A DNA stretch of 64,000 nucleotides, from NCBI GenBank assembly GCA_900472295.1, contig UCIA01000006.1, forward strand, positions 83,609 to 147,608, written 5' to 3'. The notes beneath the pieces were generated by a model, which had not been told where the DNA came from, ran no database searches, and was given only the letters and a program-made list of their open reading frames with translations. This DNA is from Hyphomicrobiales bacterium. Its GTDB lineage: Bacteria; Pseudomonadota; Alphaproteobacteria; Rhizobiales; Rhizobiaceae. This document shows positions 34,529-44,120 of this stretch, piece by piece. Both the position numbers and the translations under genes were made by a program. Numbering within the stretch: position 1 is the stretch's first letter; every line of letters begins with the position of its first letter.

Positions 34529-35716
34529 CTGGCGTACGACGACCCCCTGGCCAATTCCGGCACAGGCGCAGAGCAAAGCCTCGGCGCCAGGCTGTTTGCA
34601 TGGTTTTCCTCGCCGACAAGACTGGAATCGGACGCGGTCCGTGCACGGCTTCTCGATACCACTTTCGACCGCAAATTCGCCGTCCTGTTCGGCACCGTCA
34701 GCGTCCTGATCCTTGCCGTCGGCGCCGCGGTCACCACCCGCGATTGGTGGCCATACGCCTGGATCGCGGCCGACCTGGGCCTTTTCGCAACGCGCGTCCT
34801 GTTGATGTGGGCGTGCGAGAAGGCCCGCGGGCGGGGCACGAAAGGCCCTCTGGCGGCTCTCATGGCCGCGGGTGCCACATGGTCCGTCATTTTCGGGCTT
34901 GGCTGCTACGGCTGCGTTGCCAGTGGCGACATGGCGCTTGCCGTGCTTGCCGCCCTGAATGTCGCCGGCGTCGTCGGCGTGGTGTCGTCACGCAATGCCG
35001 CGACTCCGCGCTACGCCATCTTCGTGATGCTGGCGGTCATCCTGCCTTACTTTGCCGGCGCCTTGTTTTCCCCTGTGCCTGGAATGTTTGTCATCGGCAT
35101 TCAGATGCCGTTCTTTCTGGCCGGCCTCATCATCGTGCTGCTGCAAAATCATGCCATCAGCGCCCGCTTGATCCGTGCCGAACTCGACAATCGCGAGCTG
35201 GCGATCAAGGACGCCCTGACCGGCCTGCCCAACCGCATTTCGCTTCACGAAAAACTGCGCCATATGTGCCGCGATCTCGCCGCGCCGGCCGCCAATGGCG
35301 GCAAGCCGTTTGCCGTTCTCAGCATGGATCTGGACGGCTTCAAACTGGTCAATGACCGCTTTGGCCATGCGATCGGCGACGTGCTTTTGTGCAAGGTGGC
35401 CGAACGGCTGAAGCGCGCCTTCCGGCAGGACGATACGGTCTTCCGCATCGGCGGCGACGAATTCGTCATCCTTTTGCACGAGACATCCGAGATCGAGGCG
35501 ACCTATCTGGCAAAACGCGCCATCGAGACGATTTCAGCGCCTTTCGAGCTTGGCCTTGGCCCCGCCATAAGCATTGGGCTGAGCATCGGAAGCGCCTTCG
35601 CGCCGGCGGATGGCGGCGACCCCGACACACTTCTCACCAGTTCCGATCACGCCCTTTACGAAGCCAAGCGCAGAGGCAAGGGCCGCTACCGGGCACATGT
35701 GCGGGCCAAAGTCTGA
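34529..35716 (+). CDS. membrane diguanylate cyclase (GGDEF), non-ATG start
   Basis: About 395 residues, with six or so N-terminal TM helices and a C-terminal GGDEF domain (about 215-390). The active loop is RIGGDEFV and RQDD is the I-site. In this frame no ATG, GTG or TTG occurs before a TTG at 34802, yet the 90 codons upstream clearly encode protein (LESDAVRARLLDTTFDRKFA, then two TMs). CTG at 34529 has ACGGAG seven bases upstream and is the best start. Beginning at 34802 would delete the first TM helices. Confidence 0.78.
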   Translation: MAYDDPLANSGTGAEQSLGARLFAWFSSPTRLESDAVRARLLDTTFDRKFAVLFGTVSVLILAVGAAVTTRDWWPYAWIAADLGLFATRVLLMWACEKARGRGTKGPLAALMAAGATWSVIFGLGCYGCVASGDMALAVLAALNVAGVVGVVSSRNAATPRYAIFVMLAVILPYFAGALFSPVPGMFVIGIQMPFFLAGLIIVLLQNHAISARLIRAELDNRELAIKDALTGLPNRISLHEKLRHMCRDLAAPAANGGKPFAVLSMDLDGFKLVNDRFGHAIGDVLLCKVAERLKRAFRQDDTVFRIGGDEFVILLHETSEIEATYLAKRAIETISAPFELGLGPAISIGLSIGSAFAPADGGDPDTLLTSSDHALYEAKRRGKGRYRAHVRAKV

Positions 35717-35725
35717 CGCTCGAGA

Positions 35726-35768
35726 GCAATTCCAGGAAAAGTGTGAACGGTTTTCCGTCCGGAATTGC
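35726..35768. repeat. palindromic intergenic repeat, nested arms
   Basis: GCAATTCC (35726-35733) pairs with GGAATTGC (35761-35768), and GGAAAA (35735-35740) pairs with TTTTCC (35751-35756). The loop GTGTGAACGG resembles that of the copy at 31809. I recall similar GCAATTCC-type palindromes scattered in Mesorhizobium and Agrobacterium chromosomes. It lies just after the diguanylate cyclase and before the convergent panE. Confidence 0.8.
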
Positions 35769-35792
35769 GTCGAAACAAAGAGATGGAGCGGC

Positions 35793-36806
35793 CTATCCGG
35801 TGACGGCTTCCGGTGGCAGTCCGGGTGACCCGCGCTTTTCCGTTTCGGCCTGCCGCACCAGCGCGGTGACCTGCTTCAGCAGCGGCGCCGGCGTGCCGGC
35901 TTTTTCGGCGAGGCGCAGAACCGCCCCCTGCAGTTCGTCGATCTCGGTCAAGCGGCCGCGCTGGAGATCATCCCACATGGACGAGCGCGCCTGCGGGTCG
36001 ATGGCCAGCATGCGTCGGGCCAGACGCCTGAACAGCCAGTCCGGCAATCGGAGCAGTTTCGGCAGCAGGCCGGGACGCAAGGCCCCGATCTGCGCCGGCG
36101 CAATGCCTGACGTCTTCATCGCGGCCAGCGCCTCGTCGATCTGACCGGCCAGGATTCGCCGCCAGCGGCGGTCGGCAAGCTCCGTTGCCAGCGGCAGGCC
36201 GGACAGCGCGACAAGCGCGTTGTTGAGGTTGAGCAGCAGCTTGCCCCACAGCACCGCCTTCATGTCACTGTGGGTTTCGACGCCAAGCCCTTCGACATCG
36301 AGGAGTGGGACAAGGCCGCCCTCCTCGATCATCACCTTGCCTTCTGAGGCGCGGTGGACGCGCAGCGGCACTTCGGCTTCCGCCGACTGGACGACATTGA
36401 ACGGCACCATGCCGGCGAGCACGGTTCGCACGGGGAGCCCGGCGCGCAGCCTGTCGGCATTGCCGACGCCGTTCTGCAGGCTGACCACCGCCGCGTCCGG
36501 CCCGGCGTGGGCATCAATCAGCGCCGCCATCTCTTCGGTGGCGCCGCTCTTGACCGTCACCAGGACCACAGCCGCGCCGGCGAGCGCGGTAGCCGGATCG
36601 GTGGTGACCGAAAGACCGCCCGGCTCGATGGACCGGTCGCGGCCGTCAAGGTCGGTGACGCGCAATCCACCCTGTCGCAGTGCTGCCTCGATGCGTGGCC
36701 GGGCAAGCAACACCACGTCGCGCCCGGCGAGCGCCAGGCAGCCGCCGGCGTAGCAGCCGATGCTGCCGGCGCCGGCGATGACGATCCGTTTTTCTTCGTT
36801 TGCCAT
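35793..36806 (-). CDS. panE: 2-dehydropantoate 2-reductase
   Basis: A 337-residue NADPH-dependent reductase of the ApbA/PanE family. GAGSIGCYAGG is at residues 12-22. The strand VVLVTVKSGATEE and the SLQNGVGNAD block follow, with WGKLLLNLNNALVALSG carrying the conserved Lys. It converts ketopantoate to pantoate in pantothenate synthesis. Paralogues with other 2-ketoacid substrates are common, so the symbol is moderately sure. Confidence 0.85.
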   Translation of the reverse strand: MANEEKRIVIAGAGSIGCYAGGCLALAGRDVVLLARPRIEAALRQGGLRVTDLDGRDRSIEPGGLSVTTDPATALAGAAVVLVTVKSGATEEMAALIDAHAGPDAAVVSLQNGVGNADRLRAGLPVRTVLAGMVPFNVVQSAEAEVPLRVHRASEGKVMIEEGGLVPLLDVEGLGVETHSDMKAVLWGKLLLNLNNALVALSGLPLATELADRRWRRILAGQIDEALAAMKTSGIAPAQIGALRPGLLPKLLRLPDWLFRRLARRMLAIDPQARSSMWDDLQRGRLTEIDELQGAVLRLAEKAGTPAPLLKQVTALVRQAETEKRGSPGLPPEAVTG

Positions 36807-36935
36807 CCTGTCGGCTCCGCAGCTGTCAGCAACTATACGACATGAAAACCATAATGTCGGCGGTATCGTCGGCCACTGGGCTGGCCCTCATGTCTGGCCG
36901 TGACAGGCCCTCAGCTTTCGACTATCGCTTTTGCC

Positions 36936-38129
36936 ATGACGCTGCCGACTGACCCCGCCGCAAACCTTGCCACCCTTATCCGTTGCGCCTCGGTGACACC
37001 GGCCGAAGGCGGCGCGCTCGCCGCACTGGAAACGATGCTGAAGCCGCTCGGCTTTTCCGTCGAACGGCCGGTGTTTTCCGAAGACGGCACGCCCGATATC
37101 GAGAACCTTTACGCACGGCGCTCCGGCAATGGGCCGCATCTGATGTTTGCCGGCCATACCGACGTGGTGCCGGTCGGTGACGAAGCATCATGGACGCATC
37201 CGCCCTTTGCCGCCGAAATCGCCAAGGGCGAGATGTTCGGCCGCGGCGCCGTCGACATGAAGGGCGGCATCGCCTGTTTCATCGCCGCGGTGGCGCGTCA
37301 TGTCGAGCAGAAGGGCGGCCCGAAAGGCTCGGTCTCGCTGCTGATCACCGGCGACGAAGAGGGACCGGCCATCAACGGCACGACAAAACTGCTCGACTGG
37401 GCGGCGGCCAAGGGCGAGAAATGGGACGCGGCCATCGTCGGCGAACCGACCAATCCCGACACGCTGGGCGACATGATCAAGATCGGCCGGCGCGGTTCGA
37501 TGTCGGGCAGCGTCACCGTCAACGGCCGCCAGGGCCATGTCGCTTATCCGCAGCTTGCCGACAATCCGGTGCGCGGGCTGATGAGTCTTGTCGACGCCTT
37601 GCTGTCACCGGTCTTCGACAAGGGGACCAAGGATTTCCAGCCGACCAATCTGGAAGTGACGTCGATCGATGTCGGCAACCCGGCGACCAATGTCATCCCG
37701 GCCAAGGCGACCGCGACGTTCAACATCCGCTTCAACGACAGCTGGACGGCCGAGACCGTGCAGGCCGAGATTCACAACCGCCTCGACCAGGCGGCCAAGC
37801 GCAAGAAATACCGGACCGGCAAGACGACGCCGGTCGACTATGAGCTGGTCTGGCGCGACCGGCCGAGCCATGTCTTCCTGACGCGCGACGACAAGCTTGT
37901 CGACACGCTGCGCGGCTCGATCAAGGCGGCGGTCGGCAAGGAGCCGGCATTGTCCACCTCCGGCGGCACCTCGGACGCCCGTTTCATCAAGGATTTCTGT
38001 CCGGTGGTCGAGTTCGGGCTGGTCGGCAAGACCATGCACATGGTCGATGAACGCGTCGCATTGGCCGACCTCGAGACGCTGACCCAGATCTATCAGCGCT
38101 TCATCGAAGACTGGTTCGAACAGGGCTGA
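36936..38129 (+). CDS. dapE: succinyl-diaminopimelate desuccinylase
   Basis: A 397-residue M20 zinc peptidase-like enzyme. [12 protein letters not shown] (about 72-83) holds the first metal His and catalytic Asp. [14 protein letters not shown] holds the bridging Asp. TGDEEGPA has the catalytic Glu pair, and the late MHMVDER region carries a C-terminal His ligand. It removes succinate from N-succinyl-diaminopimelate in lysine and cell-wall synthesis. The ATG at 36936 fits the family; the open frame starts 36 bp earlier. Confidence 0.96.
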   Translation: MTLPTDPAANLATLIRCASVTPAEGGALAALETMLKPLGFSVERPVFSEDGTPDIENLYARRSGNGPHLMFAGHTDVVPVGDEASWTHPPFAAEIAKGEMFGRGAVDMKGGIACFIAAVARHVEQKGGPKGSVSLLITGDEEGPAINGTTKLLDWAAAKGEKWDAAIVGEPTNPDTLGDMIKIGRRGSMSGSVTVNGRQGHVAYPQLADNPVRGLMSLVDALLSPVFDKGTKDFQPTNLEVTSIDVGNPATNVIPAKATATFNIRFNDSWTAETVQAEIHNRLDQAAKRKKYRTGKTTPVDYELVWRDRPSHVFLTRDDKLVDTLRGSIKAAVGKEPALSTSGGTSDARFIKDFCPVVEFGLVGKTMHMVDERVALADLETLTQIYQRFIEDWFEQG

Positions 38130-38131
38130 TC

Positions 38132-38734
38132 ATGCTTTCGGCGGACGAAACCTCTTCATCGCTCAACGGCGCCTGGCGGCTGATGCTCGGCAAGGCCGAC
38201 GGATTGCGCCTGCTTGACCTTTCGGCCGATGGTTTCTGGAATTCCTTCTTCGCCATCGTCGTGGCGGCGCCGGCGATGATCGTCGGCTGGGTCGGCACGG
38301 CCAACGAGATCGGCGATCCCAACGCCTTCGCCGGGCGCTTTGGCATGCTGATCCGCCTGGCGACCATCGACCTCAGCTCGTGGTTGCTGCCGCTGGTGGC
38401 GCTCGCTCTGGTCGCGTCGCGCGCCGGCATCGGCGACCGCTTTGTCCATTATGTCGTCGCCAGCAACTGGGCGTCGGCGATCACCGCCTGGATCATGCTG
38501 CCCGCAGCGCTGATCAGGCTCTTCCTGCCGCCACCCAACGCACTCCCCTCAACGGTGTGGCTGTTGTTGTTTTCGCTGTCACTGGTGCTGACCTGGCGGA
38601 TGACCAACGCCACGATCGGAAAGGGGCCAGCTGTCGGGGCCGCAGTGTTCGCAGGCATGGTCGCGGCGTCGTTTGCCGTCGTGTTCGGTTTGGTAGCGCT
38701 GCTCGGCATCACTGTGCCGGCCACCCCGGCTTAG
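38132..38734 (+). CDS. conserved hypothetical membrane protein
   Basis: A 200-residue protein with about five TM segments (near 42-58, 75-98, 110-128, 140-155, 170-195). The N-terminus has [25 protein letters not shown]. It begins 3 bases after the dapE stop and is surely co-transcribed with it. The stop overlaps that of the convergent truA. I recognise no family beyond rhizobial conserved membrane proteins, and no transport motif is visible. Confidence 0.75.
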   Translation: MLSADETSSSLNGAWRLMLGKADGLRLLDLSADGFWNSFFAIVVAAPAMIVGWVGTANEIGDPNAFAGRFGMLIRLATIDLSSWLLPLVALALVASRAGIGDRFVHYVVASNWASAITAWIMLPAALIRLFLPPPNALPSTVWLLLFSLSLVLTWRMTNATIGKGPAVGAAVFAGMVAASFAVVFGLVALLGITVPATPA

Positions 38735-39486
38735 GATCCGTCCGGATAATCGACACCGATCAGAAAAAGCCCATCCGGCGGCGCCACCTGGCCGCAGGCG
38801 GCGCGGTCTTGCGCGTCGAGCGCGGCCTTGAGGTCGGCAGCGGTCCAGCCGCCGTCGCCGACGCGTTTCAGCGACCCGACCATCGAGCGTACCTGATTGT
38901 GCAGGAACGAACGCGCCGAAGCCCTGACTTCGATAAGGTCGCCCTGGCGGCTCACATCGAGCCGCTCCAGCGTCCGCAGCGGGCTGTTGGCCTGACACTG
39001 GGTCGAGCGGAAGGTGGTAAAGTCATGCCGGCCGAGCAGGACTTTCGCCGCTTCGTGCATGGCGTCGGCATCGAGCCGCTTCGGCACCCACCAGACCTTG
39101 CCCTTTTCCATCGCAGCCGGCGCGCGCCGGTTGAGGATGCGGTAGAGATAGTGCCGCCCGGTGGCCGAGAAACGAGCGTCGAAATCGTCGGAGACAAGTG
39201 TCGCCTGCAGGACGGCGACATGCGCCCCCGCCGCCTGCAGATGCGCGTTGATGGCGTCGCGCACCTTGTCGTTTGGCCACGCCTTGGCGAGGTCGACATG
39301 CGCCACCTGGGCGGTCGCATGCACGCCCGCATCAGTGCGGCCGGCGGCGCGTATCCGCACCGCCTCGCTCGAGAATTTCTCGATCGCCTGCTCTATCGCC
39401 TGCTGCACCGAAGGCTGATCCGCCTGGTGCTGCCAGCCGGCGAAGAGGCTGCCGTCATATTCGATATCGAGACGAAAACGCGGCAT
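38731..39486 (-). CDS. truA: tRNA pseudouridine(38-40) synthase
   Basis: A 251-residue enzyme starting [19 protein letters not shown]. The catalytic Asp52 lies in [26 protein letters not shown] and [13 protein letters not shown] are further signatures. It modifies uridines in the anticodon arm of tRNA. It forms a minus-strand group with the acetyltransferase and fmt upstream. The start at 39486 is set by family length; the frame runs on upstream without similarity. Confidence 0.96.
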   Translation of the reverse strand: MPRFRLDIEYDGSLFAGWQHQADQPSVQQAIEQAIEKFSSEAVRIRAAGRTDAGVHATAQVAHVDLAKAWPNDKVRDAINAHLQAAGAHVAVLQATLVSDDFDARFSATGRHYLYRILNRRAPAAMEKGKVWWVPKRLDADAMHEAAKVLLGRHDFTTFRSTQCQANSPLRTLERLDVSRQGDLIEVRASARSFLHNQVRSMVGSLKRVGDGGWTAADLKAALDAQDRAACGQVAPPDGLFLIGVDYPDGS

Positions 39487-39505
39487 GGCGATCGACACTC
39501 GCCGT

Positions 39506-40012
39506 TCAGGCGGCGAGTGCGGTAAATGCCTGGGCGTAGACCAGTTTGCCTTTTTCGGGTGCGTCACCCCAGGCCAGCGCCTGCAGCGCGTCGCCCTGGT
39601 ATTCGCTCTCGAAGTTTTCGGCGCGCGCATGGCTGTAGCCGAAGCGGCCATAATAGGCCGGATCGCCCAGCACAACCGCGAGCGTTTCGCCGGCGTCCTT
39701 GAGGCGGATATGCGCCTCGCGGATCAGCGCACCGCCAATGCCCGAGCCGTGGAACGAGGGTTCCACCGCCAGCGGCGCCAGCGCCACGGCTGCAAACTGC
39801 TTGCCGCCATTCTGGACAAACAGCCTGGAAAACAGAATGTGTCCGACCACCTGGCCGTCTTCTTCCGCCACCAGTTCAACAACGGCGTCGCCGCCGGTGA
39901 CCAGCGCATCGACCAGCCCGGCCTCCGCCTGCTGGCCAAATGCGTGTTCCTCGACGAGGCGAATAGCCTCGCGGTCCCGCGGCGTCGCGCCGCGTATCGA
40001 CATCATGCTCAT
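39506..40012 (-). CDS. GNAT family N-acetyltransferase
   Basis: A 168-residue acetyltransferase resembling the YhbS type. The acetyl-CoA site is [36 protein letters not shown] is the conserved C-terminal strand that typifies this subgroup. Acceptor is unknown. Its ATGA start overlaps the fmt stop, so translation is coupled to fmt. Confidence 0.9.
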   Translation of the reverse strand: MSMMSIRGATPRDREAIRLVEEHAFGQQAEAGLVDALVTGGDAVVELVAEEDGQVVGHILFSRLFVQNGGKQFAAVALAPLAVEPSFHGSGIGGALIREAHIRLKDAGETLAVVLGDPAYYGRFGYSHARAENFESEYQGDALQALAWGDAPEKGKLVYAQAFTALAA

Positions 40013-40980
40013 GAGAACTTCATTCCTTTTTCGATCTTGGCCCCGCGCAGAAACTCCTGCGCGGCGGCAGGCTTTCCGCCCGCCCGTTGAACTTCGACCA
40101 GCCTGATTGCGCCTGTTCCGCAGGCGACCGTCAGCCGGTCATCGAGAATTCCTCCCGACTCGCCCAAAACTTCCGAAAGTGCCAAATCTTCGGAAAACGA
40201 TTGGCCTTCAGAAAGTGTCGAGCGAAGCAGTTTCAGCCGTTCCGTACGGCCGCCAATGTCAATCTCGCACCAGGCGCCGGGGAAAGGCGACAGGCCGCGA
40301 ATGTGATTGTGGACCTCGCCTGCCGGCCGCGTCCAGTCCACACGCGTCTCCGATTTATCGATTTTCCTGGCGTAGGTCACCCCGTCGGCCGCCTGCAAGG
40401 TTGATGCCAGGGTATTTGTCCCCAATCGGGACAGTGCTTCCACCATCAGTGTGGCAGCACTATGCATCAGCCGATCGTGCAGGTCGCCGGCCGTCATATC
40501 GGGGTCGATGGCACATTTTTCAACCATTGCCACCGGACCGGTGTCGAGCCCTTCCTCCATGCGCATCACCATCATGCCGGTCTCGGTGTCGCCGGCCATG
40601 ATGGCGCGCTGGATGGGAGCGGCACCGCGCCAGCGCGGCAAAAGCGAGGCGTGGCCGTTGAGACAGCCGAACCGCGGCGCATCCAGAACAGCCTTCGGCA
40701 ACAGCAGACCATAGGCGACAACAACGGCGACATCGGCCCGCAAGGCACGGAAAGCGGCCTGCTCGGCCTCGCCTTTCAGTGAGGTCGGCGTGCGCACCTC
40801 AATACCCAGCCGCTCGGCCTCTCGCTGCACCGGCGACGACGTCAATTCCAGTCCACGGCGACCGGCAGCGCGCGGCGGCTGGGTGTAGACGGCTGCTATC
40901 TCGTGCCCGGCTTGCGCAATCGCGCGCAGCACCGGCACGGAGAATTCAGGCGTACCCATGAAGATGACGCGAAGCGGCAT
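40009..40980 (-). CDS. fmt: methionyl-tRNA formyltransferase
   Basis: A 323-residue enzyme. [15 protein letters not shown] opens the folate-binding domain. Asn108 and His110 ([17 protein letters not shown]) and Asp146 (LDTGPV) are the catalytic residues. A C-terminal anticodon-binding-type domain follows ([14 protein letters not shown] is recognisable in [12 protein letters not shown]). It formylates initiator Met-tRNA. The usual def partner is 0.8 kb upstream, separated by a toxin-antitoxin pair. Confidence 0.96.
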   Translation of the reverse strand: MPLRVIFMGTPEFSVPVLRAIAQAGHEIAAVYTQPPRAAGRRGLELTSSPVQREAERLGIEVRTPTSLKGEAEQAAFRALRADVAVVVAYGLLLPKAVLDAPRFGCLNGHASLLPRWRGAAPIQRAIMAGDTETGMMVMRMEEGLDTGPVAMVEKCAIDPDMTAGDLHDRLMHSAATLMVEALSRLGTNTLASTLQAADGVTYARKIDKSETRVDWTRPAGEVHNHIRGLSPFPGAWCEIDIGGRTERLKLLRSTLSEGQSFSEDLALSEVLGESGGILDDRLTVACGTGAIRLVEVQRAGGKPAAAQEFLRGAKIEKGMKFS

Positions 40981-41024
40981 TTTTGTTCCGAGACCTTGTT
41001 CTCTACCTGCGCTGTTAAGTCGGC

Positions 41025-41441
41025 TCAGGCTTCAAACGGGTTTACCCGCTTCAGGTCAAGCCCATCAAAGTCCCTGACATTGCTGGTGGCAAGCGTGGCG
41101 TCATGGGCGAGGCAAATCGCGGCGATCATGGCATCTTTGGTTTCGACTGGTCGGCCAGCCAGCCGTCTTGCAGCGGTAATGCGGCCATACTGTTCTGCAG
41201 CCATATCCCCAAAAACCAGGATCCGACCGGAGAATTCGCCCCTGATCCTCGATATGCGTTCCAGGAGGCCATTCCGGCGTATAGCGTCCTGAACGAGGTA
41301 CGCTCCGAAATAGAGCTCCGCGAAAACAATGGTGGAAAGAAAAAGGGTCGCCGGCTCCTGGTCATTCAGCCACGCGAGAACGTTTTGGCTTCGTTGCCGC
41401 GCCAGTACGTCCGAGATGACGTTTGTGTCCAGTACGATCAT
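41025..41441 (-). CDS. PIN-domain toxin, VapC/FitB-type
   Basis: A 138-residue PIN nuclease. [14 protein letters not shown] carries the first Asp. [15 protein letters not shown] gives the conserved Glu. [29 protein letters not shown] holds the last acidic residues. It would cleave RNA (often initiator tRNA or rRNA) when not held by its antitoxin, which lies 5 bp upstream. Length and residues are intact, so it is probably active. Confidence 0.92.
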   Translation of the reverse strand: MIVLDTNVISDVLARQRSQNVLAWLNDQEPATLFLSTIVFAELYFGAYLVQDAIRRNGLLERISRIRGEFSGRILVFGDMAAEQYGRITAARRLAGRPVETKDAMIAAICLAHDATLATSNVRDFDGLDLKRVNPFEA

Positions 41442-41446
41442 TCCAG

Positions 41447-41710
41447 TCAGCGGAAATCAGGCGGCCCACGATCGGGCTCGCTTCGCGACTTCGCTATCTC
41501 CTGAATTTCGTCCTCGGTGAAGAAACTGTCATCGCCGACGAGCGAATAGAGGCGATCCCCTGCCTTTCCGGTGCTGGCAATTTGTGTTGCAAAACCCTTC
41601 TGGATCAAGACGACCGCTTCTTCCGAAAGGCTGCGCCTGTTCAGGCGCGCGCTTTCCTCAAGACGCCGTTTCAATTCCGGATTGATTCCACGTATCAGCA
41701 TGTCGCCCAT
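41447..41710 (-). CDS. antitoxin of the VapC/FitB-type pair (ribbon-helix-helix)
   Basis: An 87-residue antitoxin. The N-terminal MLIRGINPELKRRLEESARLNRRSLSEEAVVLI is a FitA-like ribbon-helix-helix DNA-binding domain. The disordered C-terminus (DRGPPDFR) would neutralise the toxin active site. ATG 41710 has GGAGG at the right spacing; a longer frame upstream covers the operator and is unlikely. It binds the palindrome upstream to repress its own operon. Confidence 0.9.
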   Translation of the reverse strand: MGDMLIRGINPELKRRLEESARLNRRSLSEEAVVLIQKGFATQIASTGKAGDRLYSLVGDDSFFTEDEIQEIAKSRSEPDRGPPDFR

Positions 41711-41724
41711 TGGCACCTCCAGTC

Positions 41725-41741
41725 TGATATCATTGATATCA
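41725..41741. promoter_or_regulatory. operator of the toxin-antitoxin operon
   Basis: TGATATC-ATT-GATATCA is a perfect 17-bp palindrome 14 bp upstream of the antitoxin start, overlapping the expected promoter. Ribbon-helix-helix antitoxins of this family bind such sites. Confidence 0.78.
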
Positions 41742-41811
41742 CAGCAAGCCGGTATTTTCAATCGAAGCTACCGAGGCTGACGGCCAGCCGGAGCTCCGAT
41801 AGAGCAATGCC

Positions 41812-42342
41812 CTATCCCGCCAGTCTGCCCGGCGCCTTGTCCTTGGCGAGCTTCTTGAACTTCTTGACCACCATGTCGCGCTTCAGCTTCGAAATGTGGT
41901 CGATGAACAGCACGCCGTTGAGGTGGTCGATTTCGTGCTGCAGGCAGGTCGCCATCAGGCCTTCGGCCTCGATCTCCTGCAGCTTGCCGTCGCGGTCGAG
42001 ATATTTTACCCGCACCGAAGCCGGGCGCTCGACCTCGGCATAATAGTCCGGGATCGACAGGCAACCTTCCTCGTAGACCGAGCGGACGTCGGCGCTGGCG
42101 AGGATCTCGGGATTGATGAAGACATGCGGCGCCGGCGTTTCATCCTCTTTGGCGAGGTCGATGACCAGCATGCGCAGCGGCTCGCCGATCTGGATCGCCG
42201 CGAGGCCGATGCCGGGCGCGTCATACATGGTCGCCAGCATGTCGTCGGCCAGTTTACGCAAGGCAGAGTCGACGCGTTCGGCCGGTTTGGAAACCTGGCG
42301 CAGGATGGGATCGGGCAGGATGATGAGCGGCTTGATCGACAT
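41812..42342 (-). CDS. def: peptide deformylase
   Basis: A 176-residue metalloenzyme. Motif 1 is [10 protein letters not shown] (44-53), motif 2 EGCLS with Cys94, and motif 3 QHEIDHLNG with His136, Glu137 and His140. The metal ion is held by Cys and both His. It removes the formyl group from nascent proteins. It is the first gene of a minus-strand group containing the toxin-antitoxin pair, fmt, an acetyltransferase and truA. Confidence 0.97.
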   Translation of the reverse strand: MSIKPLIILPDPILRQVSKPAERVDSALRKLADDMLATMYDAPGIGLAAIQIGEPLRMLVIDLAKEDETPAPHVFINPEILASADVRSVYEEGCLSIPDYYAEVERPASVRVKYLDRDGKLQEIEAEGLMATCLQHEIDHLNGVLFIDHISKLKRDMVVKKFKKLAKDKAPGRLAG

Positions 42343-42445
42343 GGCGTCTCACCTAAAACGTCGCAGGAAAAGCGTCAACCGGTGCGGTGGGCGGCCGTTC
42401 ACGTTTTGATCTGTGCCAGACCGGCGAATCGGCTATGCTTGGGGG

Positions 42446-43705
42446 ATGAACGACCTCAGCACCATTCTTTCCGAGCCGATTGCCCGGCTCGGCGCCACCA
42501 TAATCACGCTTGGCCATGCGCTGGCCTTCGGCGCGATTCTGTTTGTCGGCTTGTTCCTGGCGCTTGTCGTCGGCCTGTGGCGGTCGGCCAAAGCGCGCAC
42601 CATCGCCGCCACCGAGGCCGCCGACCTCGCCCGCGACGCCGAGGCGCGGATGGCCGGCATTCTGCAAAGCCAGGCCGAGATGCAAGGCCGCATGGGCGCC
42701 ATCGCCGAGGTGTTCGGCACAAGGCAGGCCGAACTCAACCAGTCGATCGGCCAGCGCCTCGACGCCATGACCGGCCGGCTCGGCCAGACCATGACCGAAC
42801 AGACCAAATCCACACATGAAAGCCTTGCCAAACTGCAGGAGCGGCTGGCGGTCATCGATACCGCGCAGGGCAACATCCAGTCGCTTGCCGGCCAGGTCGT
42901 GCAGTTGCAGGCGATCCTGTCCAACAAGCAGACGCGCGGCGCCTTTGGCCAGTCGCGCATGGAGGCGATCGTCGCCGACGGCCTGCCGATGGGCGCCTAC
43001 GAGTTCCAGGCGACGCTGTCGAATGGCAGCCGTCCCGACTGTGTGATCAAAATGCCGAACGACGCGCCGAGGCTCGCCATCGATGCCAAGTTCCCGCTCG
43101 AAGCCTGGAACGCCATCCGCGCCGCCGATGGCGCCGAACTGCAGAAGGTCGCGGCACAGGCCTTCCGCCGCGATATTGAAATCCATATCCGTGATATCTC
43201 GGAAAAATACCTGATCCAGGGCGAGACCCAGGACACAGCCTTCATGTTCGTGCCGTCGGAATCGGTGTTCGCCGAAATCCACGAGAATTTCGACGCCCTC
43301 ATCCAGAAGGCGCACCGCGCCCGGGTCATCATCGTTTCGCCGTCGCTGCTGATGCTGTCGATCCAGGTCATCCAGGCGATCCTCAAGGATGCCCGCATGC
43401 GCGAACAGGCGCATCTGATCCAGGGCGAGGTTATCCGGCTGATGGAGGATGTCGGGCGCGTCGACGAACGGGTGCGCCGGCTACAGACGCATTTCACCCA
43501 GTCGGCCAAGGACATCGACGACATATTGGTGTCAACGTCGAAAGTGACCAAGCGCGGCCAGAAGATCGAGGCGCTGGAGTTTGGCGCGCAGCCTGGCGAA
43601 GGCGACGTCGAGATCACACGCCCGGCCGTTGCGAAAGCCGATACGCGCGTCGCCGATTCGAAGACCGGGCAGTTGAGGCTGAGGGTCGTCGAAGGCGACG
43701 ACTGA
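42446..43705 (+). CDS. rmuC: DNA recombination protein RmuC
   Basis: A 419-residue protein. One TM is at about 20-43. A coiled coil follows (about 55-150), and the nuclease-like RmuC domain (about 170-370) has PDCVIKMPNDAPRLAIDAKFPLEAW and DTAFMFVPSESVFAEI. RmuC limits inversions at short inverted repeats. ATG 42446 follows GGGGG. It is divergent from def. Confidence 0.93.
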   Translation: MNDLSTILSEPIARLGATIITLGHALAFGAILFVGLFLALVVGLWRSAKARTIAATEAADLARDAEARMAGILQSQAEMQGRMGAIAEVFGTRQAELNQSIGQRLDAMTGRLGQTMTEQTKSTHESLAKLQERLAVIDTAQGNIQSLAGQVVQLQAILSNKQTRGAFGQSRMEAIVADGLPMGAYEFQATLSNGSRPDCVIKMPNDAPRLAIDAKFPLEAWNAIRAADGAELQKVAAQAFRRDIEIHIRDISEKYLIQGETQDTAFMFVPSESVFAEIHENFDALIQKAHRARVIIVSPSLLMLSIQVIQAILKDARMREQAHLIQGEVIRLMEDVGRVDERVRRLQTHFTQSAKDIDDILVSTSKVTKRGQKIEALEFGAQPGEGDVEITRPAVAKADTRVADSKTGQLRLRVVEGDD

Positions 43706-43715
43706 GCCGCGCCCG

Positions 43716-44120
43716 CTACTGCTCCTCGACGACGCTGATCCCCTCGAATTCAGGCAGCCAGTGCAGCGCTGAGCTGTGCCATTTTTGCTGTGTCGGAACC
43801 AAATCCTCTCGTTGGTGCGCGGTTCCCGCCCTGATCCCATAGACCTTTGGGCCGTCGCCAACAGACGTCGCGTAAAGATGCGAACCGCAGTCTCCGCAAA
43901 AGGCCTGGGCTCGCTTGGCGCCGCTCGATCCTGTCTTGATATAGACCTTCGGCGTCCCCTTGGTGATCCGGTAGTGGTCCTCAGGCGCGGGAACGGTCAC
44001 ACGAAACGCAGTGCCGGTCAGCTGCTGGCAATCCGTACAGTGACAGATGGAGGTCTTTTCCGGGTCGACCTCTGCTTCATAGGTGATGGCTCCGCAATGA
44101 CACCCACCGTCGATTTTCAT
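43716..44120 (-). CDS. GFA family protein (glutathione-dependent formaldehyde-activating-like)
   Basis: A 134-residue zinc-binding protein. GGCHCGAITYEAEV, ICHCTDCQQLTG and FCGDCGSHLYA give the Cys pairs that bind two zinc ions. The GFA fold was named after an enzyme that condenses formaldehyde with glutathione, but most members have no known substrate. Its start lies inside the end of the upstream cation transporter gene (44-base overlap). Confidence 0.92.
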   Translation of the reverse strand: MKIDGGCHCGAITYEAEVDPEKTSICHCTDCQQLTGTAFRVTVPAPEDHYRITKGTPKVYIKTGSSGAKRAQAFCGDCGSHLYATSVGDGPKVYGIRAGTAHQREDLVPTQQKWHSSALHWLPEFEGISVVEEQ

